Shown here piece after piece: positions 51,260-59,874 of a stretch of 64,000 nucleotides of DNA. A model generated the notes under the pieces. It was not told where the DNA came from, made no database searches, and saw only the letters and a program-made list of their open reading frames with translations. A program made the position numbers and the translations under genes. Every line of letters begins with the position of its first letter. The first letter of the stretch is position 1. This DNA is from Halobaculum sp. MBLA0147 (GTDB lineage Archaea > Halobacteriota > Halobacteria > Halobacteriales > Haloferacaceae): assembly GCF_041361345.1 (NCBI RefSeq), contig NZ_JBGKAD010000001.1, positions 434,001 to 498,000 of the forward strand, given 5' to 3'.

Positions 51260-53536
51260 GTGCGACGGAGACACCTCTTGGCGGCACTCGGAGCGGGGAG
51301 TACTGCGGCGGTCGGTCGCGCGGCGGCGGCCGACGACGGAGAGCCAACCGAGCGGGCGGTCACACGGGAGTCGCGTGCGACGGTCGACACGGCGACCGGC
51401 CGGATCGACCCGTTGGCGTTCGACTCGACGTGTAGTCTCTTGGACGCCGACGAGGAGCCGGTCACCGGCGATCCAGAGTACGTCGTCGCGACGGCCGAGT
51501 CGACGGCGTTCAACGAGGACGCGAACGGTGACGACTCCGACCTGTTCACGCCGTACCCGGACGACACGGATATTCCGTTGGTCGCGGCGGCGGACGGGGT
51601 CGTCGCGGTCGGTGCGGTGTTCCTGCAGGACGGGACCGGCTTCCGAGACGCGGGCAACGAGGAGTTCGTCGCGAACGTCCTCGACGAGGAGGCCGGCACC
51701 GGCACCGTGTTGTGGGACGAGGGCCACGGCCAGTTCTTCGACACGTCGAAACACCTCGCGTTCACCGGGTACGTCGAGAACGAGGGGTACGACGTGGTCG
51801 GGACGGAGTCGCTGGCGGCGGATCTCGACGGCGACGACGTGACCGCGGCGGTCGTCACCACGCCGGCGGAGTCGTTCACGGACGCGGAGTTGGACGCGGT
51901 GGCGTCGTTCGTCGCCGACGGCGGGACGCTGTTGTTGTTCGGCCAGTCCGACTTCGGCGGGTTCAACCAGCCGGCGAACCTCAACGAGGTCTGTGTGGCC
52001 GTCGACGCGCCGTTCCGGTTCAACGACGACCAGGTGCTCGACTTCGCGAACAACGCGGGCATCTTCTTCGTCCCGAGCACGGACGCGTTCGACACTTCGT
52101 TCCCGTACTTCGCGGATCGGCCGGGGATCGCCCCGCCGGAGTTGGAGCGCGGCCGGCGGTACACGGTGGACGTGCTCGACGTGGCCGACGGTGACACCGT
52201 CGACGTGCAGTTCCAGAACGGCTACGTCGACGAGGTGCGCCTGCTCGGGATCGACACCCCCGAGACGTTCCTGCCCGCGGAGTTGCGCGCCGAGTGGGAG
52301 GGGATCGACGACGACGACTACCTCGCGGAGCGCGGCGAGGCCGCCTCGACGTTCGCCCGCGAGCAGTTGGCCGGCGAGACGGTCGAGTTGGCGTTCGACG
52401 CCGAGGCGGACCTCCGCGGTGGGTTCGGGCGCCTGCTCTCGTACCTCTACTACGACGCGGACGGCGACGGCAGCCGCGACACGAGCTACAACCGCCGCAT
52501 CGTCCGCGAGGGGTACGGCCGCGTGTACGACTCCGGGTTCTCCCGTCACGACGCTTTCCTCGCACTGGAGCAGCGGGCTCGACGCGAGGGCCGAGGCGTC
52601 TGGGCGGAGAGCGACGTAGACGCCGCACCGGCGCTCGCGGACCGCCCGGCGCGTGTCGACCAGATCTTCGTCCCCCGTGCGGCGCCCGTGACGACTGCCG
52701 ACGGCGCCAGTGACAGTGGTGGTTCCGGGAGCGGCCGCGGTCCGGCCGAGGACGTGTCGGTGGTCGCACGCGCGAGCGAGTCGGCGAGTCGCGGCGGGGC
52801 ACCGCTGGCGGCCGTCGACGACCGCGCGAGCGTCGCGCTCGTCGGCGGGCAGCTGTTGGACGAGGACTACGGCGAGGACGACACGCCCGTCGACGACCCG
52901 ACGGCGTACGACGGCTACCAGTTCGCGGCCGGGCTCGCCGAGCGGCTCACCACCCGTGCGGGCGGGTACCTGATCGACGGCGGTCACGGCCAGTTCGGCG
53001 CGGACCGCTCGGTGAGTGCCGAGGACGCCGCCTTCTTCGGGCGCTACCTGGAGGGACTCGACGAGACGCTGACCCAGTACAACGACCTCGCGACGAGCAA
53101 GCTCTCTTCCGGGCGAGTCCTGTTCGTCTCCGCGCCGACGACGGGGTTCTCCGACGCGGAGTTGGACGCGGTGAACCGCTTCCGCCGCGGTGGCGGCTGC
53201 GTGGTCGTCTTCGCCGGCCGCGACGCGGACCGCGCGGTGACCAACGAGTTGCTCGCGGAGCTGGACACGACGCTCCGCCTCGGCGAGGGTGTCGTCGACG
53301 ACCCCGAGACGAACGCCGGCGAGGCGACGCTCCCGGTCGCGACGGACGTGCCCGTCGCGGCGCCAGCCTACGACGAGAACGAGGGTGAGGGCGGCACCGT
53401 CGACCGCGGGCGCGGGTCCGGTCGCGGTCGCGGGCGAGGTCGTGGCGACGACCGCGAGACGGCACCCGGTCGGAGTGCGATTCGGCACGGCCGCGCGCCG
53501 CTGCCCGCTGCCGTGCGTGGGCGCGGCTCTGAGTGA
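51260..53536 (+). CDS. Secreted thermonuclease inserted between duplicated GATase/DUF4350-like domains
   Basis: 758 residues with a Tat-like start (MRRRHLLAALGAGSTAAVGR). Domain A at about 60-290 has GTVLWDEGHGQF and SFTDAELDAVASFVADGGTL; domain B at about 500-690 repeats the pattern with GGYLIDGGHGQF and GFSDAELDAVNRFRRGGG, so the two are duplicates of a glutamine-amidotransferase-like/DUF4350 fold. Between them, about 300-455, lies a staphylococcal nuclease domain with catalytic R327 and E335 (VRLLGIDTPETF) and R391 (GGFGRLLSYLYY). The C-terminus is a Gly/Arg-rich RGRG repeat, unusual in an acidic proteome and possibly nucleic-acid binding. It would degrade external nucleic acid. GTG start. 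Confidence 0.82.
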   Translation: MRRRHLLAALGAGSTAAVGRAAAADDGEPTERAVTRESRATVDTATGRIDPLAFDSTCSLLDADEEPVTGDPEYVVATAESTAFNEDANGDDSDLFTPYPDDTDIPLVAAADGVVAVGAVFLQDGTGFRDAGNEEFVANVLDEEAGTGTVLWDEGHGQFFDTSKHLAFTGYVENEGYDVVGTESLAADLDGDDVTAAVVTTPAESFTDAELDAVASFVADGGTLLLFGQSDFGGFNQPANLNEVCVAVDAPFRFNDDQVLDFANNAGIFFVPSTDAFDTSFPYFADRPGIAPPELERGRRYTVDVLDVADGDTVDVQFQNGYVDEVRLLGIDTPETFLPAELRAEWEGIDDDDYLAERGEAASTFAREQLAGETVELAFDAEADLRGGFGRLLSYLYYDADGDGSRDTSYNRRIVREGYGRVYDSGFSRHDAFLALEQRARREGRGVWAESDVDAAPALADRPARVDQIFVPRAAPVTTADGASDSGGSGSGRGPAEDVSVVARASESASRGGAPLAAVDDRASVALVGGQLLDEDYGEDDTPVDDPTAYDGYQFAAGLAERLTTRAGGYLIDGGHGQFGADRSVSAEDAAFFGRYLEGLDETLTQYNDLATSKLSSGRVLFVSAPTTGFSDAELDAVNRFRRGGGCVVVFAGRDADRAVTNELLAELDTTLRLGEGVVDDPETNAGEATLPVATDVPVAAPAYDENEGEGGTVDRGRGSGRGRGRGRGDDRETAPGRSAIRHGRAPLPAAVRGRGSE

Positions 53537-53735
53537 GGGAAGCCGTCTGGGGTCTCCGCTCGGCACGGCTTCGCCCGTGATCTCCTCGGAGGCGCCGTCG
53601 GCGCTCGTGGGAGAGATGCGTCCCGGTCGATAAATTTATGATATTTCTCGGGTTACGACCACGACAGAGTCCGGACGGTAGACTCTCGAACCGCCCGACG
53701 GCGCTACTCGGAGTGAGCTCGGTGATCCCGTACGT

Positions 53736-54956
53736 ATGATCGAATATCGTCGTAGAGTGGCTCTCGCCGCCCGGATGGGTGTCGCGATGATCGTGTTAGT
53801 TCCGGTCGTGGTACTTCTGTGGGCGTTCTTCACCGTAGTGTTCGGTATGTTCCTGTTCGCCGTACTCGATCGGTTCGGCGTGGTCGAACTCCTCCTCACG
53901 ATCGGAGAGAGCGGCGTCTCGATCACGCCACCACCGATCTCGAAGTTGGTCGGGGTGTCACCCACGAGTGGGTTGGTGGGTGGGGTCGTCGTGCTGATCG
54001 GGACCGCCGTGACGGTCAACGCCGAGGCGCTCCCGGTCGGTGACGTTCTGGAGGACGTGCCGACTCTGCTGACGGTCGCTACGGGTGTGGCTGGACTGTA
54101 CGTCTGGGGGACCGAGGTTGCAGCGCTGGTACCCACGTCGAACCCAGCGGTCCTCCTCGTGATCGTCGTCGTGCTCCCGTTCGGTGCGTACCTCACGCTC
54201 TGGTCGTGGCGCGACCGGACGCGCAAGACCGTCGAACGGATCGTGGAGACGATTACGGAGGCAGGTACCCCGGCGACGGAGTCGGCTCCCGAGGTCGCCG
54301 CGACGGCGGCCCGACTCGCTCAGCAGGTCGACATCGAGCGGCCGACGGTGTACGTCACCGATACCGACCGGCCGGAGTCGTTCACACTCGGGAGTGGTGG
54401 TGACGCGATCGTCGTCGTCTCGACGGGGCTCCTCGAACGACTCGACGAGAACGAACAGGCTGCAGTGCTGGCACACGAGATCAGTCATCTCGCGAACAAC
54501 GACATCCGCCTGTCGATGGCGGCGTTCACACCGTTGTACGTCCTCGACCGCGAGATGACCAGGCTGGAAGAACGGCCGGTGACCCGGTTGCCGGTGCTCC
54601 GGCAACTCAGCCGACTGATACGGATACTGCTGAAGCACCTGTTCTTCCGTCCGCTCCGTCTGTGTGCGCGGGTAGGGGTGAGAGTCCTCTCGGTCGGCCG
54701 GGAGTACGCGGCAGACCGCGGGAGCGTGGCACTGACCGGCCACCCGTCTGCACTGGCGACTGCACTCACGAAACTCGACACCGATCGTTCGAAGCCGGAG
54801 ATGGACCGCCGCGAGTGGGAGGAGACACTCGCCGTGCTCGACATCCTGCCACCCGAGACCGTCGGCGAGTCGACTGGGTCGCTCGAGACTCACCCACCGA
54901 CGAGCGAGCGTGTGGATCGACTGAAGCGACTAGCTGCGCGACAAGAGCGGGAGTGA
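53736..54956 (+). CDS. M48 (HtpX-like) membrane metalloprotease
   Basis: A 406-residue zinc protease. The first 150 residues carry about four membrane helices (IVLVPVVVLLWAFFTVVFGM among them). The active site is H247-E-I-S-H251 in VLAHEISHLANND; the third zinc ligand is the Glu of GREYAADRGSVAL. YVTDTDRPESFTLGSG matches the loop before the site in HtpX-type proteases. It would degrade misfolded membrane proteins from the cytoplasmic side. The start is the ATG at 53736. Codon use is somewhat less GC-extreme than in adjacent genes. Confidence 0.9.
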   Translation: MIEYRRRVALAARMGVAMIVLVPVVVLLWAFFTVVFGMFLFAVLDRFGVVELLLTIGESGVSITPPPISKLVGVSPTSGLVGGVVVLIGTAVTVNAEALPVGDVLEDVPTLLTVATGVAGLYVWGTEVAALVPTSNPAVLLVIVVVLPFGAYLTLWSWRDRTRKTVERIVETITEAGTPATESAPEVAATAARLAQQVDIERPTVYVTDTDRPESFTLGSGGDAIVVVSTGLLERLDENEQAAVLAHEISHLANNDIRLSMAAFTPLYVLDREMTRLEERPVTRLPVLRQLSRLIRILLKHLFFRPLRLCARVGVRVLSVGREYAADRGSVALTGHPSALATALTKLDTDRSKPEMDRREWEETLAVLDILPPETVGESTGSLETHPPTSERVDRLKRLAARQERE

Positions 54957-55261
54957 CTCCACACCGAACACCGACTGGTCTGCCCTCCGGTTCGGGTCTC
55001 TAGGTGCTCGGACACACGATACGTCGGTGGCCTCGGCACTCATAGGGCTCGTCGTCGCCGGGTGCCAGCCGGCTCGGCCCGGCGCCTCGTCATCGGCCAC
55101 CGCCAACTCTGCCGGCCGCAGGCAAGTGCGTTCCCCTCCGATGCGACCACGGGACGCGACGCCCGATCCACCACCACCACACGAGTCACTACACATCCGC
55201 CGTGCGCGAGCGACGCACCTGGCCGGTACACTGATACTTGCCGTGCGAGTACGTGACACGC
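54957..55261. other. Gene-free region after the M48 protease gene
   Basis: About 300 bases with no supported gene on either strand; all open frames are arginine/cysteine/proline-rich shadows. It ends with the probable TATA-like CTGATACTT (near 55230-55238) of the small zinc-finger gene. Confidence 0.5.
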
Positions 55262-55393
55262 GTGAACGCAGAGAACCACACGGACACGCGGGGCGCCGAC
55301 GAGAGCCGGTACCAGTGTGCCGTCTGCGGGGAGTGGTTCGACGACGAGGCGGCACTGGAGGCGCACGTCCGCGACGTGGGTCAGACCTGGTGA
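55262..55393 (+). CDS. 43-residue zinc-finger protein
   Basis: A short gene read directly from the sequence. The GTG at 55262 gives a 43-residue product: an acidic start (VNAENHTDTRGADESR), then YQCAVCGEWFDDEAALEAH, then VRDVGQTW and a TGA stop. The C-x2-C plus a single downstream His fits a C2H2-like zinc finger in which one ligand is missing or supplied otherwise. A TATA-like CTGATACTT lies about 28 nt upstream. Haloarchaea encode many such small zinc-finger proteins, several implicated in regulation; the role here is unknown. Confidence 0.72.
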   Translation: MNAENHTDTRGADESRYQCAVCGEWFDDEAALEAHVRDVGQTW

Positions 55394-55394
55394 G

Positions 55395-55535
55395 ACCGCG
55401 CCCGCGAGAGCACACGCGGACCCACACACGGCCACCCGCCCACACCTGCACACAGGCACCCACACCCGAACACGGTCACCCACCAACACCCGGCCCCCGA
55501 CACCGGCCACCCCGAACCCGCCGAGAACCGTGCGC
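55395..55535. other. Strand-asymmetric C/A-rich tract
   Basis: On the plus strand this stretch is dominated by C and A (runs such as CACCCACACCCGAACACGG, with many CAC units) and has few T. It separates the zinc-finger gene from the next promoter. It could form R-loops or act as a terminator region, but nothing proves that. Confidence 0.4.
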
Positions 55536-55551
55536 ACACGGCTCACTACTG

Positions 55552-55558
55552 CTTTATC
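55552..55558 (+). promoter_or_regulatory. TATA-like element of the NmrA-family gene
   Basis: CTTTATC centred 28 nt upstream of the ATG at 55583, fitting a leaderless transcript. Confidence 0.6.
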
Positions 55559-55582
55559 ACCTCTCCGAGCGTCTACTGTAGT

Positions 55583-56467
55583 ATGGCAACGAACATTCTC
55601 GTGACCGGTGCGACGGGCACCCAGGGCGGCGCAGTGATCGACAGTCTTCTCGGCGGCGAGTACGGCGAGTTCGAGGTCTTCGGCCTGACACGCGACGCGA
55701 GCAGCGACGCCGCGACGGCACTGGACGCCCGCGGTGTGACCCTCGTCGAGGGCGACATGACCGACGCCGACGCGATGCGGACGGCCGTCGACGGGATGGA
55801 CGCCGTCTTCGCCGTGACGACGTTCTTCGAGGCCGGCCCCGAGGCGGAACGTGAGCAGGGGATCACCCTGGCCGACGCCGCCCTGGAGGCGGGCGTCGAG
55901 CACTTCGTCCTCAGCTCCGTCGGGAGCGCGGACGCCGACACGGGGCTGGCACACTTCGAGTCGAAGGCCGACGTGGAGGCGTACGTCGCCGAGTTGGGCC
56001 TCCCGGCGACCGTGCTGCGCCCGGTGTTCTTCCTGCAGAACTTCGAGGCGATGCTCCGCTCGGAGATCGAGGACGGACGGCTCCCGCTGGCGCTGTCCCC
56101 CGAGACGGAACTCGCGGTCGTGGACGCCCGCGACATCGGCCGGGCCGCCGCCGCGGCGCTGGCCGACCCCGAGCGGTTCCTCGGCGAGACGATCACCCTC
56201 GCCGGCGACTCGCTGACGACCGCCGAGATGGCGGCGGCGTTCGCCGACGCGCTCGGGCGCGAGGTGGAGCCGATCGCACTCGACGTCGACGACTACCGCG
56301 CCGCCGCGGGCGACGAGATGGCCGACATGTTCGTCTGGTTCGACGAGGTCGGCTACGACGTGGACCCGGACGCACTCCGCGCGGAGTACGGCATCGAGAC
56401 GACCGACCTGGAGACGTACCTCGCCGAGAGCGAGGTCTGGAAGCCGGTCGGCACCGCGGTGAACTGA
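55583..56467 (+). CDS. NmrA-family NAD(P)-binding protein
   Basis: A 294-residue atypical SDR of the NmrA/HSCARG family. Cofactor motif VTGATGTQGGAVIDSLL; the later GVTLVEGDMTDADAMRTAV, GVEHFVLSSVGSAD, ESKADVEAYVAELGLPATVL and RPVFFLQNFEAM are standard for NmrA-like redox-sensor proteins. Unlike the NmrA-like protein encoded at 34566-35669, it has no large acidic insertion after the second strand. The ATG is 28 nt from a TATA-like CTTTATC. Some family members are NADPH sensors, others reductases; no catalytic Tyr-x3-Lys is evident. The PiT transporter gene follows. Confidence 0.9.
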   Translation: MATNILVTGATGTQGGAVIDSLLGGEYGEFEVFGLTRDASSDAATALDARGVTLVEGDMTDADAMRTAVDGMDAVFAVTTFFEAGPEAEREQGITLADAALEAGVEHFVLSSVGSADADTGLAHFESKADVEAYVAELGLPATVLRPVFFLQNFEAMLRSEIEDGRLPLALSPETELAVVDARDIGRAAAAALADPERFLGETITLAGDSLTTAEMAAAFADALGREVEPIALDVDDYRAAAGDEMADMFVWFDEVGYDVDPDALRAEYGIETTDLETYLAESEVWKPVGTAVN

Positions 56468-56567
56468 GAGCGAACCACTCTACACTGGCCGAGGAGACGA
56501 CTGTGGGCGGACGTGCTCGCCCGACGAACAGACTTTTGTGCCCGACGTGACCCCACCCGACCAGCAC

Positions 56568-57815
56568 ATGCTGACGCTACTCGGGGCGGTCGGGATCGCG
56601 GTCGCGGTGTTCGTCGGATTCAACATCGGTGGCTCCTCCACTGGCGTCGCCTTCGGCCCGGCGGTGGGTGGACGACTGGTGCGGAAAGTGACCGCCGCGG
56701 CGCTGTTCACGCTGTTCGCACTCGTCGGGGCGTGGACGGTCGGCAGGAACGTGATCGACACGATGAGCAGCAGTATCGTCCCGGCGGCGCAGTTCTCGCC
56801 GCTCGCGAGCGTCGGCGTCCTGTTCTTCACCGGGCTCTCCTTGCTGATCTCGAACCTCTACGGCGTCCCCGCCTCTACGTCGATGACGGCCGTCGGCGCC
56901 ATCGTCGGCCTCGGGCTCGCCACGGGGTCGTTGAACGAGGCACTGATGTTCACCATCCTCTCGGCGTGGATCGTCGCCCCGCTGGTCGGGTTCGCCACCG
57001 GCGCCGTGATCGGGCGCTACCTCTACCCGCACCTCGACCGGCGCGTGGCGTTCACGCGGCTCGACGACCACCTCGTCCAACTCGACCGCACGGGGACGGT
57101 TCCCAGACCCAGTCTCAACCGGAACGCCTCGCCGCGGGACCTCGTGGGCTCGCTCGCGGTCGTCGCCATCGCCTGTTACATGGGTTTCTCCGCGGGCGCC
57201 TCGAACGCCGCGAACGCCGTGGCGCCGCTCGTGGGATCGCAGGGGCCGCTGAGCGTCGACGTGGGTGTCCTCTTAGCCGTCGGCGCGTTCGGTCTCGGCG
57301 GGTTCACTATCGCGCGCCGGACGCTCGACACGGTCGGTGACGACATCACCGAACTGCCGATCCTCGCCGCCCTGATCGTCTCCGTCGTCGGCGGGACGAT
57401 CATCACGGTGCTCTCGGCGCTGGGCATCCCCGCCAGTCTCGCCGTCTCGACGACGTGTTGTATCATCGGTCTCGGGTGGGGTCGAGCGAGTCGGGCCGCG
57501 ACGCTGACGGACCTGGCGACACCCTCGCCCGAGCCGACGCCGGAGGTTGCGGGGTCGACGGGATCACTGAAGGCCGCCGAACCGGACGCCGCGCCGACGA
57601 GTCCGACCGTCGGGGAGTTGGCCGAGGGTGAGACGCCGACGGCACCCGACGGTGGATCGCCGAGTGTCCCCGAGATCGGGGAGCCGGACGACGACACGCT
57701 GGCCGCAGAGAGTCTGTTCGACCCCGCCGCCGCGAAGCGGATCGTCCTGCTGTGGGTCGCGACACCCACCCTCGCCGTCGTCGGGTCGTACCCGCTGTTC
57801 CTGCTGGTGGTGTGA
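56568..57815 (+). CDS. PiT-family inorganic phosphate transporter
   Basis: A 415-residue membrane carrier. The two inverted signature repeats of the PiT family are clear: FVGFNIGGSSTGVAFGPAVG near the N-terminus and MGFSAGASNAANAVAPLVG in the second half. About ten helices, with an acidic low-complexity cytoplasmic loop (TPEVAGSTGSLKAAEPDAAP onward) before the last helix. It imports phosphate with cation co-transport. ATG 56568 is used because a TATA-like ACTTTTG lies at about 56532-56538; an upstream GTG at 56538 would overlap that box. Confidence 0.9.
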   Translation: MLTLLGAVGIAVAVFVGFNIGGSSTGVAFGPAVGGRLVRKVTAAALFTLFALVGAWTVGRNVIDTMSSSIVPAAQFSPLASVGVLFFTGLSLLISNLYGVPASTSMTAVGAIVGLGLATGSLNEALMFTILSAWIVAPLVGFATGAVIGRYLYPHLDRRVAFTRLDDHLVQLDRTGTVPRPSLNRNASPRDLVGSLAVVAIACYMGFSAGASNAANAVAPLVGSQGPLSVDVGVLLAVGAFGLGGFTIARRTLDTVGDDITELPILAALIVSVVGGTIITVLSALGIPASLAVSTTCCIIGLGWGRASRAATLTDLATPSPEPTPEVAGSTGSLKAAEPDAAPTSPTVGELAEGETPTAPDGGSPSVPEIGEPDDDTLAAESLFDPAAAKRIVLLWVATPTLAVVGSYPLFLLVV

Positions 57816-57823
57816 GTGGGGTC

Positions 57824-58216
57824 TCAGTACGACTCGACCGACACGTCGAGTCGCTCGAAGTCGGTGACGTTGTCGGTCAACACTGGTTCTCCGTGTAGAT
57901 CGGCGACTGCAGCCACCATCGAGTCGACAGTGTCGACACCACTCTCGCCGCCGGCCCGCTCGTCGGCCGCCGCGAGCAGTTCCCCGGCACGACGGGCGAC
58001 TCCCTCGTCTTGTTCGACGACGGGGTACATCTGGAGTGCGTTGTGGACACGTCGCACCTCCCCCTCGTCGCCGAACGCGGCGCCGTACGAGAGCTCTGTG
58101 ACGACTGGGGCGGGGACACGTTGCACTCGGTCCGACGCAGAGAGTTCGGTCCCCTTCTCGAAGGCTGCATCTCGCCCGTCGAACAGGTCGATCAGGAACG
58201 ACGTGTCGAGGATCAC
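57824..58216 (-). CDS. vapC: VapC-family PIN-domain toxin
   Basis: A 130-residue PIN-domain ribonuclease. Acidic metal-binding residues: D4 (MILDTSFLIDLF), E41 (PVVTELSYG), D95/D98 (GVDTVDSMVAAVA) and D115/D119 (LTDNVTDFERL). In toxin-antitoxin pairs it cleaves RNA, often tRNA or rRNA, when released. It overlaps the antitoxin gene upstream by ATGA. The stop lies 9 nt after the convergent PiT gene's stop. Family assignment is firm; RNA target unknown. Confidence 0.9.
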   Translation of the reverse strand: MILDTSFLIDLFDGRDAAFEKGTELSASDRVQRVPAPVVTELSYGAAFGDEGEVRRVHNALQMYPVVEQDEGVARRAGELLAAADERAGGESGVDTVDSMVAAVADLHGEPVLTDNVTDFERLDVSVESY

Positions 58217-58443
58217 TCGAACCGCTCCCGCAGGTCGCGCTTCGACTCGACGCCAGTCGCCGTCTTCTCGTCGATCCGGTCACGCATCGCCGCCGCAGTG
58301 TCGTCGGACAGGATTCCAGCGACCTGCGACGGGTCTGGCCCACCGACGAGTCGCCGGAGTGTCTCTTCCATCGTCTCGTCGTCTCTATTGTGGGCGGCGA
58401 CGAAGGCGTGGAACTCCTCCGAGATCCGAACTGATTTGCTCAC
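58213..58443 (-). CDS. vapB: VapB-family antitoxin
   Basis: A 76-residue antitoxin. The N-terminal half (SKSVRISEEFHAFVAAHNRD, then ETMEETLRRLVGG) fits a small ribbon-helix-helix DNA-binding domain; the C-terminal half (ILSDDTAAAMRDRIDEKTA and RDLRERFE) would wrap the toxin. The GTG at 58443 starts it; the longer frame upstream has no support. The stop overlaps the toxin start. A GTATAC-N4-GTATAC palindrome lies 4 nt upstream of the start and suggests autoregulation by the pair. A TATA-like TCAAATG is centred 26 nt upstream. Confidence 0.85.
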   Translation of the reverse strand: MSKSVRISEEFHAFVAAHNRDDETMEETLRRLVGGPDPSQVAGILSDDTAAAMRDRIDEKTATGVESKRDLRERFE

Positions 58444-58446
58444 GTC

Positions 58447-58462
58447 GTATACTCTTGTATAC
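58447..58462. promoter_or_regulatory. Operator candidate of vapBC
   Basis: GTATAC-TCTT-GTATAC, two copies of a self-complementary hexamer, between the TATA-like element (58466-58472) and the vapB start at 58443. A VapB dimer bound here would cover the transcription start. Confidence 0.65.
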
Positions 58463-58561
58463 ACGCATTTGAATCGGTCGGTGGTCGGATAGGGTATCAC
58501 ACGGGGTCCGACGGCTCTGGAAGCCGACGAACGGACACTCACACACCCGCCCTCGACGCCC

Positions 58562-59815
58562 TCACCCTTCGATGCGTTCGCGCGCCGCCGCGACGAGTAG
58601 CGGGAGGAACACCGTCGCGTCCCCGTACACCGAGGCGTTGCGGGCGTCGGTCTCCAGTTTCCCCCACGAGCGGGCCTCCTCCAGCGTCGCGCCGGAGAGC
58701 CCACCGGTCGCCTCGGGGTCCATCGTGATCTGGACGGCGTAGTCGTACGCCCGGGGCGTGACGAGCATCGTCTGGAGGGTGAAGTTCTTCGGGACGCCGC
58801 CGCCGACGAGGAGACAGCCGGCGTCGTCGGCGTCGAACGCCTGGTCCGTCAGCGGCGTCATGTCGGCCGTCGCGTCCAAGCGCATGTCGCTCGTCTGGGT
58901 GTACATCCACGCCTGGAGTCCGAGCACGGAGTCTTGCACCGCGGGACAGTAGATCGGCACGTCGTGTTCGTAGGCCGCCGCGGCGACGCCCGGCCCCTCG
59001 TCGATCTCCTCACGTTCGTTCACCGCGGCGTTCGCGCGACCCAGTTGTTCACACAGGCGAGCGATCGAGACCGTCCCCTCCTCGGCCAGCGGCGGGAACA
59101 CCTCCTCGCGGAGGTGCGACTCGAACAGCGCGAAGTGTTCTTGCGGGAGGTAGACGTCGTAGATCCGGTCGACCTCCTCTGCACGGAGCCGTTCGTCGTG
59201 GTCACGCAACGTCGCCGGCTCGTCGTCCGTGTCCCGGTCGGTCTCCGCGCCCGGATCGTCGTCCGCGTCGTCACCGTCTGCGTGTTCGCCGTAGCCTCCG
59301 CGTCCGTCGTGACCGTGTCCACCGTGATCGTGTTCACCGTGGTCGTGACCGTGTCCGCCGTGGTCGTACTGTGCAGCGTGACCCGGTCCCTCGTCGCCGT
59401 GGTGGTGTTTCCCGCCGATGGCCTCGATGGCGTCGTGAGTGAGGTTCGCGCCCGTGGTGATCAGGGCGTCGACGTAGCCGTCGCGGATCAGGTCAGCGAC
59501 GATCCGCCGCATCCCGGTCGGCACCATCGCACCCGCCAGCGAGAGGAAGACGGTACAGTCGTCGTTCCCAAGCATCTCGGCGGTCACGTCGGCCGCCTCG
59601 TTGACCGCCGCGGCGCCGATCCCGGCGTCCCCGTACTGCTCGACGAGTTCGGCGACCGTCATCCCCCCGGCGACGGTCGCGTGGCCGACCGGATCGTCCT
59701 CGAACAACTCCCGCTCGGGCGGCTCGTACGTCTCCTCGTCGCCGGTACTCTCCTCGTCGCCGGTCGTCTCCTCGTCGCCGGTACTCTCCTCGGACGCACC
59801 CGTGTCCTCTGTCAC
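58562..59815 (-). CDS. Deoxyhypusine synthase with histidine-rich insertion
   Basis: Makes deoxyhypusine on translation factor aIF5A using spermidine and NAD. 417 residues. Core segments are conserved: ADVTAEMLGNDDCTVFLSL, TGANLTHDAIEAIGGKHHHG, INR-equivalent EEVDRIYDVYLP, VPIYCPAVQDSVLGLQ, and the catalytic lysine K343 in VGGGVPKNFTLQT. Between GG-KHHH (136) and ATLRDHDE (200) lies a 60-residue insertion rich in His and Asp (GHGHDHGEHDHGGHGHD within it), absent from the usual family. The N-terminal 35 residues are a Glu/Thr-rich extension with STGDEET-type repeats. GTG start. Essential; no alternative copy in the window. Confidence 0.92.
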   Translation of the reverse strand: MTEDTGASEESTGDEETTGDEESTGDEETYEPPERELFEDDPVGHATVAGGMTVAELVEQYGDAGIGAAAVNEAADVTAEMLGNDDCTVFLSLAGAMVPTGMRRIVADLIRDGYVDALITTGANLTHDAIEAIGGKHHHGDEGPGHAAQYDHGGHGHDHGEHDHGGHGHDGRGGYGEHADGDDADDDPGAETDRDTDDEPATLRDHDERLRAEEVDRIYDVYLPQEHFALFESHLREEVFPPLAEEGTVSIARLCEQLGRANAAVNEREEIDEGPGVAAAAYEHDVPIYCPAVQDSVLGLQAWMYTQTSDMRLDATADMTPLTDQAFDADDAGCLLVGGGVPKNFTLQTMLVTPRAYDYAVQITMDPEATGGLSGATLEEARSWGKLETDARNASVYGDATVFLPLLVAAARERIEG

Positions 59816-59874
59816 ACACGCACGTCGACTGGTACGGGTTTCAACGGTGCGGTCCGGAGCTGTGTGCCGTCGCC

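Noticed and set aside
50999-53566. Long minus-strand reading frame covering the thermonuclease gene and joining the receiver-GAF gene
   Set aside because: It is arginine/valine-rich and lacks acidic haloarchaeal character; the plus strand holds the real gene with recognisable domains. GC-rich shadow coding explains it.
55040-55954. 304-residue minus-strand frame across the zinc-finger gene and the NmrA start
   Set aside because: Valine/arginine-rich antisense shadow; the zinc-finger motif and NmrA fold lie on the other strand.
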